NCBI RefSeq assembly: GCF_027596085.1
Contig: NC_072470.1
Location: 2,891,532-2,955,531, forward strand
DNA: 64,000 nt
DNA from: Anoplopoma fimbria
Lineage: Eukaryota; Chordata; Actinopteri; Perciformes; Anoplopomatidae
Direction: 5' to 3'
The translations under genes were made by a program, and so were the position numbers. The notes beneath the pieces were generated by a model. It was given only the letters and a program-made list of their open reading frames with translations. It was not told the origin of the DNA and did not search any database. Every line of letters starts with the position of its first letter. Positions within the stretch are counted from its first letter, which is position 1. Below are positions 27,061 through 48,598 of the stretch, in pieces.

Positions 27061-28900
27061 AGAAGAATGTAAAATTAATAAAATACTATTTTGATAATCA
27101 GTCTGTGGAGAAGTACTTATTGTACTTACTTAACTTAGAGCCAGGCTAGCTGTTTCCCTGTCTTTCAAGTCTTTATGCTAAGCTAAGCTAACTATTCATA
27201 CTATTTCATGCTCACTTGCACCTTTTGAAAGACACCTAAACCTCTTCTTTATATTTTCAGGTTTTTCTCTGCCTGCTTTGCACATTTAATTTGTATGTGT
27301 ATCCCTGTCTGATAACTATGTGTAGTGTAAAAACAATACACTGATGTGCACTTAGACAAAGGACATTAAAAGGGCAGCATGTTGCAAATAACCTCTTTGC
27401 GCATGCATGTAGTTGCTTCATGCTTGCAGATATATAAATGTCCAAATAGATACTGCACAGTCACAAACATGAGGTAATTGGGTTAAAAACAGGAGTTTAG
27501 AGTGAATCCTCAGACGTCCCTGAAATCCATTTTGGTAACCTAGCCCCTCCTCGTGCTCCGCTGGCTGATTGTTTGCCCCTCCTGTCACACGCTGTCATTC
27601 TTCATAAACATTCATTACTATTGTCCTGCCCTGATGGAGGACTTCCATACGTGCATCGCAGTGACACAAAGGTCACCTGAATGCGGCCAGCGCTTTGCAA
27701 AGCATCTGCGTGATTAAATGTGCAGAGTTCAGCCCTGTCAATTTTGCTGAAAGGCAGAATCATTGATTGTATTGCCTGCTGAAGCATTTCGGCGTGCGCA
27801 GGGTTTTGCTTTGACAGCATCCAAAAATCACAAAGCGAGCTCGTAAATGTCTTCCTGTCCCGAGTAAAAGAGCTGCTTCATATTCTCCGATGTTTAAGCT
27901 GTACGTGAGACTTGCCAAGCCATTTGTTTATCACCCTTACTAATCTTGTCGGACTCCTGGCAGACTTCCTGACCCATCTAAGATAAATTCCTGCTCTTCC
28001 TATGGATGATTTGGAGCTGAGCCAATTTAGGAAACCCTTGTCGGTTAAGCTTTATAGACTGTCATAATTCTTGAGACCTATTTATCATCAGGAGACTTGT
28101 TTCCTCGGAGCAGAGCCACAGTTTCAACATCACTCTGCCCCATCTGCACTTCCTCCCTATGCTTTGTTACAGATGACATTGTGAAGTGAGCACTGCGCTG
28201 CCCTACAGTATATATTGACCTCTTCAAAGCCGCGCTCAGTACATTTGATAATGCTTTCCCCCGCTGCAGAGACTATCTGACATTGCATTGCTCGCTCTGC
28301 TTGCAATTTCTTTGCACTCAGAAAAGGGCCGGCGATGTCATCACACTTTCCGACTTGCACGTCTTCCCCCTCATTGCTTTGACATCAGTCTTTTGCATTA
28401 TAGAGAAGGTTGTCTGTAAGTAGCTTACAGCGTTGCTGAGTGATGGCAGGGACCCACTCCAAAGTTGATGCCAAGCCAACGCAGGGGCAGAGAAGGCCTC
28501 CATGTGTTGGGGCGAGCCCTTTATTGGAGGTAAATTGACTGAGGAGAGCTGATGCACATTGGCCACTTGATTTGATGTCCTTTTTTTTGTTATAACTTGT
28601 TCTTCTTGTTTTTTTTTTTTAATTAATTAATTTATTTATTTTTAAATTCAATAACTTTATTGAGACATTTGTTCATACATAAACACAATGTTTTATTCTT
28701 ATTTATATATATATCTTTATTTAATGTTTCATTATCTTATTTATTTAATGTTTCATTATCTTTATTTAATTTTTAGTTCTTTTTTTAAGATTTAAGTTGA
28801 TCTTTATGAAAATCATTTATTCTCTTTATTTAATGTTTTATATCTTTATTTAATGTTTCATTCTCTTTATTTAATGTTTTATTATCTTTATTTAATGTTT

Positions 28901-29163
28901 CGCGTTTGTCACAGTCGCGGTGCAGTTCACGTCATGATGTTTTCACGGATGTTGATCTGGACGGCTCATCCTCCTGTATACCGGTGTGCCGGATTATCGG
29001 TTTTTTCAAGGTACCGGTACCGGTGGACCGGCCGGCTCAACCTCCTATAGCTAGCATAGCTAGAGGAGGTTGAGCCGTCTGGGAGCTAGAGGAGGCGTCC
29101 CGGTAGAATCCCGGTGACCGGGAAATAGGTTCCGGCGATCACCGCGCATTGCATGCCGGGTAG
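28901..29163. repeat. GC-rich module, copy A
   Basis: This sharply GC-rich island in AT-rich DNA contains nested CCGG and GGTACCGGTACCGG words, a 45-nt hairpin (29033-29077) and CCCGGTAGAATCCCGGTGAC. It is almost identical to copy B, but copy A lacks the TGACGTCAC palindrome. Confidence 0.85.
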
Positions 29164-29432
29164 ATTTTTTTTTTTTTAATTTTTAATTTATTTATTTATT
29201 TATTTTTAAATTCAATAACTTTATTGAGACATTTGTTCATACATATAAAACACAATATATTTATATATATATATATATGTATATATTTACATTTTCAAGT
29301 TCTTATTTTTAAGATCTTAAGTTGATGCCACGAAGGCTGAAACATCATCTATTCTCTTTATTTAATGTTTTAATATCTTTATTTAATGTTTCATTATCTT
29401 TATTTAATGTTTTATTATCTTTATTTAATGTT

Positions 29433-29702
29433 TCGCGTTTGTCACAGTCGCGGTGCAGTGACGTCACGTCATGATGTTTTCACGGATGTTTATCTGGACG
29501 GCTCATCCTCCTGTATACCGGTGTGCCGGATTACCGGTGTTTTTCAAGGTACCGGTACCGGTGGACCGCCGGCTCAACCTCCTATAGCTAGCATAGCTAG
29601 AGGAGGTTGAGCCGCCTGGGAGCTAGAGGAGGCGTCCCGGTAGAATCCCGGTGACCGGGAAATAGGTTCCGGCGATCACCGCGCATTGCATGCCGGGTAG
29701 AT
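29433..29702. repeat. GC-rich module, copy B
   Basis: A second copy with the same order of motifs. It carries GTGACGTCACGTCATG (a CRE-like palindrome) near its start and the hairpin at 29570-29614. Confidence 0.85.
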
Positions 29703-29882
29703 TTTTTTTTTTTTTAATTTTTTTTTTATTTATTTATTTATTTTTAAATTCAATAACTTTATTGAGACATTTGTTCATACATATAAAACACAATATATTT
29801 ATATATATATATATGTATATATTTACATTTTCAAGTTCTTATTTTTAAGATCTTAAGTTGATGCCACGAAGGCTGAAACATC

Positions 29883-30180
29883 ATCTATTATCTTTATTTA
29901 ATGTTTCATTATCTTTATTAAATGTTATATTCTCTTTATTTAATGTTTCATTCTCTTTATTTAATGTTTTATTATCTTCATTTAATGTTTTATTATCTTC
30001 ATTTAATGTTTTAATATCTTTATTTAATGTTTCATTCTCTTCATTTAATGTTTTATTCTCTTTATTTAATGTTTTAATATCTTTATTTAATGTTTCATTA
30101 TCTTTATTTAATGTTTTATTATCTTCATTTAATGTTTTATTCTCTTTATTTAATGTTTTAATATCTTTATTTAATGTTCT
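29883..30180. repeat. 21-bp minisatellite
   Basis: About 14 tandem copies of a 21-bp unit built around CTTTATTTAATGTTT. On the minus strand most units contain AATAAA. The period equals seven codons, which keeps a frame open by chance; it is not a protein gene. Shorter runs of the same unit precede the GC modules. Confidence 0.9.
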
Positions 30181-30184
30181 GTTA

Positions 30185-32204
<2,020 letters not shown>

Positions 32205-32205
<1 letters not shown>

Positions 32206-35200
32206 GAAAAAAATGAAACTTTATTTGTTTTTATACTTACCAACACTTTGAAATTAAAGCCTATGTAATTACTCACAACTAATATAGATCTGCACATAGC
32301 AAATAAATCAATCGAAAATAGTTACCAAGTTCTATCACTTTTTTTTCTCCCCCAAACAGCAATACACACAAACAAAAGCTGAAAAAAACCATGTCTATTC
32401 ATTCTTTTTTTTTCTTGCTGTTGCTGCCACATAGAAAGTGGATTTAAAAAAAGTGTTTTAAATAAGCTACACAGCTCTCCTGTATCTATGCTAATAATAA
32501 TAACTGAATAAATAATTGCACATTGCACCCTATTATTGCATTAGTTGCAGTTTGTTTCAAAGTTGCAGTATACTCAGGCATATACACAAAATGTAAATAC
32601 AGTTTTCAAACACTGAGTAACACATGAATATCGATGTTATTGAAATCACACTGCCATAGCGACCAAATTCATAGAACACAACAAGATCTTTGTCAAATGC
32701 ACACGCCAACTGTGCTAATTAGCATCAGCAATCCTTGTTTTTCTGTGCTTTCAGTGCTTATAAAATGTGTACCTATTTAAATAAAACATTTCAATGGTAC
32801 ACATGCACTGATAACAGTTGTATAAAAGCCATAATACCCTTGAGGATGTTCTTCACTGTTACAGTATTGTTGGGAAAGAATGCCCTCTTAGGTATTAGCT
32901 AACTGTTCTAAAAAGCAAGTTTGCCCCAAAAACATAATTTAATTTTTTTTTTTCTCATTTGACAAACATTCCCATTGAAGTACAAGCTATGACAACTCAA
33001 AATAAAAAGAAACACAAATTCATAATTTCAATGCTAGCACTACTACTTGAGTTCACATCAAAATGTAAGAATTATTGCAGAATAATCATTGACTATGCAT
33101 GGTTCAGTATAGCAATACAGCATTTGTCCATTTACATAATCACATTTATGTCATCGAAGCGCTTAAGACCCAAAGTTGCAGAAAATATTGACTTAATTTT
33201 CTTGCAGAGAGTTAGATGAGATGATTGATACCATTCTCATCCCTGTAAATATGAAGTGTAAAAACAACAAATTGATGTAAAAGGGCGGTTAGTTTAACTT
33301 AGCTTAGCATGTAGACTTAAATCAAGGGGAAACTGTTAGCCTAACAAATTAGATAACATGTTCATTTGTTGGTAAACAATCTTCTCATCTTACTCTTTGT
33401 AAGAAATCAAAAAGCATATTTCCCAAATTGTCAAACGTGTCCTTTAAGCTCAGCATAGGCTACTAGAAATAAAACAGAAGTAGTGGTATGTATGAAGAAA
33501 TCGAGAGAATGTTGCTGTGTTGGACAGTAGATAATGTGATTCGACAATAACATTCAACAGCTGTTTGTATTATGTCAAAACTTAATTGAGCTCAGCTGAT
33601 CGGAAATGAGATGACTGAAGCTGTCCAGTAGTATTTAGAGCATCGTCATCAGTAGAAACACGCGAGGGATGGTTGAAATACTGAACCATACCAAATATCA
33701 CCCACACCTCCCTCTCAACCTAAATACAATACGACAAAACTAACTTAGCTTAAGTTTCATGATCAACAACCAAAAAAGTCATATGTGCATCACCACACCA
33801 TAAATAAATAAATACATGCTGGTTTTTTACTGAAAACCAGTGAAGCAGAAAATCGTCATCCAACCTGTCCTTTTTCAAATAAAAACAATTAAGTTGCTGA
33901 CGATAAAAAGACATTCAAACCTAAAGCGTCAAATCAACCGTGTGACAAACAAAAAGATGAGATGAACAATCTTGAAAACGAGACTTGAGTGGTCACGTCC
34001 GCCCAGGCCCCGCGGGTTCCCCGCTACGAACCCCTGAACATTCCTCGGCCCAAAAAAATACCATTCGGCTTTGTCCAAACGTTCAGGCCTCTTTGACCTG
34101 AAGAGTCGGCTTCTTTCCCTTGTTTTTCGCTCTCTCAAAAGCCATCACAAAGACCGAATACTTTTTCAAATACAAGGGAAGGAAGCCGAAAGGTTTGGAC
34201 GCAACACTTGGCTTTTAAGTCCAACTACTTCCTCCCACATCAGAGGCAGTCCAGAGTAAAGTGTTGAATAGTCTATTGCATGAGCGCCGCGTAGTCGACT
34301 AATGTGCTAAATCACAAAAGTCTTGTACAAAACAAATACAGTATAATAATAAGTTGGTAAACAATCATTAAAATTTTCAGTTAGTGTTTTAGCCACTGAT
34401 TATTTTTCACTAATTGCCATTCATGCATCTAAAATACTAATAATCGGTGTTAATAGAAGGAGGCTATGTCGGAAGGTTTTTCATTTGGGCAGGAAGTAGG
34501 ACTAGACGTGAACGGCCAAAAATGTTGAAAAAGTTATCGGAAAAGAACGGGAACACAAAGATATAATGCTAACGTGTGAAGGAACACGAACACTGAACAG
34601 GTTTACTGAAATGCACAACGACACGACACTGAACACATGCAATATAAGCGATAATGTAAATATAGGAAATTAACACGAGAAGGGAGGCTCTAGGAGTGAT
34701 ACCATTGGCTTAAAAGGGTCATGTGATGCAGCAAAGAGTCATGGGTAGAGATTGGATTTGTAAGTAGACAAAGATGCAAATTAGGACAAAAGCAGAACAG
34801 TCCAATTATTTCTTCATTTCAAAATATATTATCAAAATTTGATAATTTTGGCTACATCCCACCACACACTCTGCCGATAGCATCACTGCACAGCTTTAAT
34901 ATGCAAAGAACTATGTTCTACAAAAATTCTCAATCTTTTACAGGTTTATACTTTTAATGATGTTCTATGACGCAGCACTGACAGAGAGAAATAGAAAGCA
35001 ATAGATAGAGAAAAAGAAGAAGAAAAAGAGTAACACAAGTTGTTCCTAATAAACATTCAACATGCTTCAACAGTTCTCTAAAAAAAACCTAATCAACAGA
35101 GAATTCCTTTTTTGTAATTCTTATTTTTTTTGTATTTAATTTGGCTCTCTGAAATAAAAATGATCGCCCAGCCCGTCCGGACATATAAACAACTTTTGAA

Positions 35201-35328
35201 CCAGGGCAGGAAGGCGGTCAGGTTTTTTTTTTTCGGAGAGCCAGAGCCAGAGTCCGAAGGGCTTCATCAGGGTTGTCTGCGGTGGTCTGTCATTGGAAGG
35301 GGCCAAACGGAGGAGCCAGTCAGGGATC
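32205..35328 (-). other. pcbp3: pcbp3 3' UTR (extent inferred)
   Basis: This gene-free sequence lies downstream of the pcbp3 stop. TTTATT at 32220-32225 is AATAAA on the minus strand and is followed by an A-rich run, so it could end a 3.1-kb UTR. The stretch includes an unusual multi-arm inverted repeat at 34073-34200. A shorter UTR is possible. Confidence 0.4.
34073..34200. repeat. Nested inverted repeats, potential three-way junction
   Basis: The outer stem is GTCCAAAC (34073-34080) with GTTTGGAC (34193-34200). A side hairpin is TTCAGG...CCTGAA (34082-34102). The inner stem is TCGGCTTCTTTCCCTTGT (34106-34123) with ACAAGGGAAGGAAGCCGA (34172-34189), 17 of 18 paired. The apical loop is 48 nt. 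Confidence 0.75.
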
Positions 35329-43496
<8,168 letters not shown>

Positions 43497-43535
43497 GTTG
43501 GGATTGGATGTGAAGGAAGGGGCGTGGTCACGTGA
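43497..43535 (-). promoter_or_regulatory. Promoter-like motif cluster next to the pcbp3 start codon
   Basis: A reverse CCAAT (ATTGG), a GGGGCGTGG Sp/KLF-type box and a palindromic TCACGTGA E-box (43528-43535) lie within 40 bp of the ATG. They may mark an internal promoter or simply lie in the 5' UTR. Confidence 0.25.
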
Positions 43536-44071
43536 GAGAGGAGTTCAAGGGCCAAACGTGAGTGTGATGGTGGAGTCAGCCAACCGGTCACCTGACGGAG
43601 AGGAAAGAGACGGACACACCTGCTGAGATTAGACTGGGTTTAGACGTAGAGGAACTTTTAGTTACTTCATTCTGATGGTTTAATGTTGATATTCATCCAC
43701 CAGCTTGACAATAAGTAAAGTTTAAACTATAGGATGACTGGAATTAAGTTTGAGTGAGGAGTTTCTTGTTTTACAAATGGAAGAAACTGTCCAGTTTGTG
43801 CTACACATTCACCACTTAAGTACTATATCCACTTGCATAAAGAATAGGCTAGTTATGGTTATATATGTGTTTTTTTTTTGTTTTTTTTTAAAGATCTCTT
43901 AGTACTTTCTGACTTCCCTCCTCTTGTCTTTGTCGTCAGCTCAAAGCTTATTGGCTTATATTCATGTGAAGATTTAATACGTTAGAAATCAGCCTCAAAC
44001 ATTTTATTTCACTGTTAAAAATGACCCACTAACTTCCTGCAACAGCTGGTCACTGTAGTTTTTAAAATACA

Positions 44072-44446
44072 TCACTCAAACAGGAAGAAAAAGGTGGATT
44101 TGTTTGGGACTACTTTCAGCGGCGGATTAGTCTGCATATGGTGCTCTAGTGCAAACAAGGCGCTTTGGATCTGTAAAATTTGGTTAACTGGGACCCAGCC
44201 TCTGATTTTATCCCCAGGGGAAAGAATACAATACTCCATGCTCCAACAATCTCTGTTACAAACATGTAAGACGACCGACTCTGTGGTACCAAATAGTTTG
44301 CAATCAAAGCCATTTAAATGTAGGTCAGCATATGTCCCTTTAGTCACGAGATGAGCCATCGAACGGTGAGCTCCATATGTATTTTTATCAAGCCCATTGC
44401 AGCTGAACCCATCTAATTCTGTCTGACAGGTGATGTAATGAGTCAA
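44072..44446 (-). other. Unrecognised open frame, 124 residues
   Basis: Begins MTHYITCQTELDGFSCNGL and ends FFFLFE. Cysteines are fairly frequent. The plus strand is also open for 86 codons across 44094-44354. There is no splice context, no known motif and no neighbour support. It could be a decayed transposon piece or chance. Confidence 0.12.
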
Positions 44447-47400
44447 GCAAGACTGTAGCTCTGAGAGCGACCACAGGAGGGCGCTGTTGTCCTGACCCTG
44501 GATCTGTCATGCGCTGCAGTCAGGGTTGATTTTAATCTGCTGCACATTTAAAGCCACATTTGAAACTTTTTTGTGAATTAATCACTAAGAAATGTCTTTA
44601 GAGTGATCTGGCATTTATGTTGTGAGATTTCAGAGAGTTGCAGTTCACCCTGCTTTAGTTAATGGCTGTAAATAACACATTTGTAATGATTGCAGCTGAA
44701 TTTGAATACATTATCCTCCTATATTAGAAGGGGAAACACATTTACAGTGTGGATAATGAGCTTAACTTCTCAAATGATAACAAATGCATGAAATAAAGAA
44801 TTCATTAATGAAATATGATAAATGACACCAGGCAGATTCTGAGGGCACAGAGAGGTAATTAAACTGTTGGGAGTTAGAAATTAGGCCTGGAAATGAGAAT
44901 TAAATGAATTTCTAAGAGATATTTCTTGCACCAAGTAAATAAAAATGCAGATCATCACGTAATAAAATAAAATCATATTTGTTGCAGTCTGCTAGAAGCG
45001 ACTCTGTGCAAAAGGAAAGCTGCTGAAGCAGCTGACCTTGACTGAAGAGACAGATAATGTCACCATCTGCCAATCAGAGGCATTGTTGCTATGTGGAAAT
45101 GGAAATCTGTCTTTTTTTTTTCTTTCCCTCCCTCCCCTCTGTGATCTCTAACTAGCTGATTAAGAAATGTGAATAATTGGAATTAGTCAGATGAAACCAT
45201 TGACCGATGGTACAATCATTTCACAGATGGTGAAGAGGTAGACGTTCCAGTCCAGTTGTTGACCCCTCCGTCACATGTTGAGGCCTTAATCACCAGCACA
45301 ATGAGTCTAATTTAACATCCTAACTTCTCTGAATGGTGCTCAGGTTCTGTATAAACACATCTATCTTCATAGGTTCGAGGCTCATTAGTGTGTCGGCCTG
45401 TAGAGGGAGACTGAGACAGCACTGCTGCTGCATTACAGGGCAGGAAATGCTCTTATTGTATTTAAAACAAGATCCGCAACTTGCTGAGCCAGTGAAGATT
45501 ATTTCAGTATTTTAAGCTAAAGCAGAAAATACAACACAAGTATAGGAATACTGTCTTTTTTTACACAGAAGTCATGTTTTATTCTCTTGTATTAGTCTTA
45601 TAACCATGCAGGAAAAGCATAAAGCTCGTAGCTTCAGTAAAATAAGTTTTACTTAAATGTAAATGCAGCTAAAACTATGACTATTCCCTTCATTATCAAT
45701 TCATCATTTATCTTCTCTAATAAGAGATTCATATTTTTGTCTATTAATTAAAATGCACGGTATTTTTTCACAAGGCAAACTCAAAGTTCTTCATTTATGA
45801 TTTAAAATGGAGAAAAGCAGCAGATCCTCGTTGGAGAAGCTGCAGCCGGAGAATGATTCTTGGGAAGAATGAATTGATTATCAAAAGAGTTGCTGATTAA
45901 TTCTAAGTCAAGCGTTTAGTGAGTAAAGTAAGACTGAACATCCTGAGAAGTTTAGGGAAGATGTCTGCGTACTGCAAGAGTAACCGCGTTTATATAGTTT
46001 ATATTTCCAGTAATTTACAGTGTCACAAAATGAAATTACTTAACATGCAAATACCTCTATTATTGTTTAAATTCACACATCTTCTGCGGTATGTGTGTAT
46101 AAGTAATACAACCATAGTTTTAACACCTTGAACTCCTCTATAATTATAATTTGAGAAACATTCCTTATAGATTTGTGCAGTTTTATTTGTATTTTGGGTT
46201 CCTTGCAGCTTTATGCTTTGTTCAACTGAAAAATGAGAATTCAGACTTCTATCTGAGGTTGTGCTGAAGAAGGATGTCATGCATGTGGACTTAGAATGAC
46301 AGCAACTCACACTCTTTATTTAGCACCTAACATTATCGCAAATGTTCAAGTGTAGTCTTAAATTAAACCCCCAGATGTGTTCGAAAGGCTTTTTTTTTTT
46401 TGCAAGACTATGGTTATTCCATCAACCGCTGGAAGTCCTTCCTCCTCTAATCTACGCTGCATGCGGCGCTGAGAGCGGAGGGATGTGTTGGTTGGAGGCC
46501 AGGGGAGGTTGGAGAGATAAGGATGGGGATTCTGTTGCCAGCTGTCTCTCCAATCTCCCAGAGGAGACCAGATTACATAAAAAGCCTTAATCCGGGTTTA
46601 AGACCCAAGCCAGCGGTGCAGGTCCTCTCCAGGGGCAGCAGGGGAGGGGTGGGGAGGGTGAGGCAGTGGGGGGGAGACAGAAAAAACTCCAAGATTGACG
46701 ACGGGATTCAAGCTAACATTGATGATAGATCTCACAGTACTCATCCCCCTTTTTTAAGGCTGCAAATTGAGGTTTTTGGAAAGAGCAGATGACAATTTAT
46801 TTTCAAATTTAATGACTGTATAACATTTTGTGCACGCTTTCTCATATTTTAGAATCACCGAGGCCCGTACAGACTTCCTTTGTCCACTCTTGCACAATAA
46901 TGACCAAAAAAATATATCTTCCCCGTGAATCAAACACAGAAACTCTGCAGTAGATTTGGGTCAACGAGAGCGGGATGAACGAGGTCAGCGTTAAGAGCTG
47001 CGTTTTGAATAGTCGTGCTCCCAGACTGTATTTCGCTCATACATCCTGTAGCATAATAGAATTAGGTCAAGGCCCCGTGAATCATTTGCCCCTGTGGGCT
47101 TAAACCTTCCAGCAAATCTGTTTTTATTTTTATTTTAAGGACCAAATTTCTTGCAGCTTTTTGAAAAGCAACCAACATCCCCATTAAAACCAATATATCT
47201 AGTGAATTGTGGCCACTTGTGATCATTGCAAACTGCAGATGCGTTGGTTTGGTGATTTACCTCCCCTGTCTCTTTTGTTAATCAGACAGGAAGTTGGAGA
47301 AACACAGAGAGGGAATTTTTCATGACATCTGATGGGGAAAGTGGGTCATGCTCGGTGTTGCAGCGCTGCTAGCCTCCTCCTCTATGGCGGCTATTGAATT

Positions 47401-48580
47401 AATCACGCTTTACGCTCGGCTGGACAACGCACTGCACAAAATGGCTCCCCCCCATTCCCTCCCATCGCCTCCCATCTCTCCCTGCGTCTGCTCAGTGCTC
47501 GCCACAGAAAGAAAAGAAAAAAAAAAAAGACTTGTGCAATGCTCTTGAAGAACTTGAATCCAAGGTCTCTCTTTTTATCTCTTTTATGTGCTCTTAACAA
47601 TGCGGAGATGCTTATTTGTGCAGAGCCACTGATGTGTAAACGATGCAAAACCACTCAGAGCAGAGTTGAGAGGAGATATTTGTCCGGTGAAAGTGCATTT
47701 TGAGGATGCTTTGGTCTGGAGGAAAGTGCTGGGATTCATGATTATTAAACACTGATGCTAGTCAAACTATATCTGTGTTTTAAAAGCATAAAAACTATCG
47801 AGGGTTATCTGCCTCTTTGTTCTGTTGGCTTTGTCAGGAAGATGCAGGCATTAATTCAGATATGGAGGCATCTCATTACTGCATGTACAACATAAACGCC
47901 CCTCATACTCTGCCCTGCACTCCAGGCCGAGAACCGCTGCTCAGCTAAGTGACCATCAACTAGCTTTTGACATGATCCACTTCAGTCTTTCGGAAAGTGT
48001 TTTAAAACGTTAAAAAAAACTGTGGAGTGTAACTCAAAATACCAAGAATAAGAGAAAAAGTTCAAGACCGTTTCTATAGATCTTAGATGCTTCTAAATAA
48101 ATCTTGCATCTCAAATAAAGGTACGAAATGTAGATTAATCAATTTAAAAGCGGTTTCTCTTTGCATTTCAAGAGATGGATGATGGATGGAGTCACTGTTT
48201 CAAACTCCACCATGTGTATGAGTTGCGTATTTTATTTATTAATTCACATTTTGGGACATTTTTGTAAATATGTTTACTGCTCAGATTTGTTTGTAATTCG
48301 GACTGAAACTGCAAATATGCAATACTTTCTGCTGTTAATAATACATTTTTGTAAATCAATCAGATCATCAACAGAGTAAATTTAGACAATCATATGTCAG
48401 TAAACTTATCCAAAAAGCAACGATCAAATGAATGAATTCCTATTCCTGTGCATGTGTTAAACAGTTTTATGTAGTTGCATGACAAGACAATGGCATGCAT
48501 CATCATTTTGAAATATGTTCTCACATCACCATGTTTCCATACAATCAGTTACGCTGTCAATAGAATAGCTGACAGACAGA

Positions 48581-48598
48581 CAGAGAGAGAGAGAGAGA
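48581..48598. repeat. Short (GA)n run
   Basis: GACA repeats followed by a GA run. Confidence 0.7.

Larger units (their letters stand above)
24703..28600. other. Region upstream of lrrc3
   Basis: AT-rich and without a recognisable gene. It probably contains the lrrc3 promoter and a 5' UTR exon that I cannot place. It holds a TG microsatellite (26431-26494) and an AAGTACTT-type repeat (about 26700-27060). Confidence 0.5.
28604..30184. repeat. Composite tandem repeat (2.5-3 units of about 540-565 bp)
   Basis: The sentence ATAACTTTATTGAGACATTT recurs at 28651, 29215 and 29753, giving periods of 564 and 538 bp. Each unit has an AT-rich leader, a 21-bp minisatellite and, in the first two units, a GC-rich module of about 265-270 bp starting CGCGTTTGTCACAGTCGCGG and ending GCATTGCATGCCGGGTAGA. 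The third unit lacks the GC module. It is not a family I can name. Confidence 0.85.

Noticed and set aside
28901..29163. Self-cleaving ribozyme (hammerhead or HDV-like) in the GC module
   Set aside because: The hairpins are strong but I could not find the required catalytic core; left as a structured element only.
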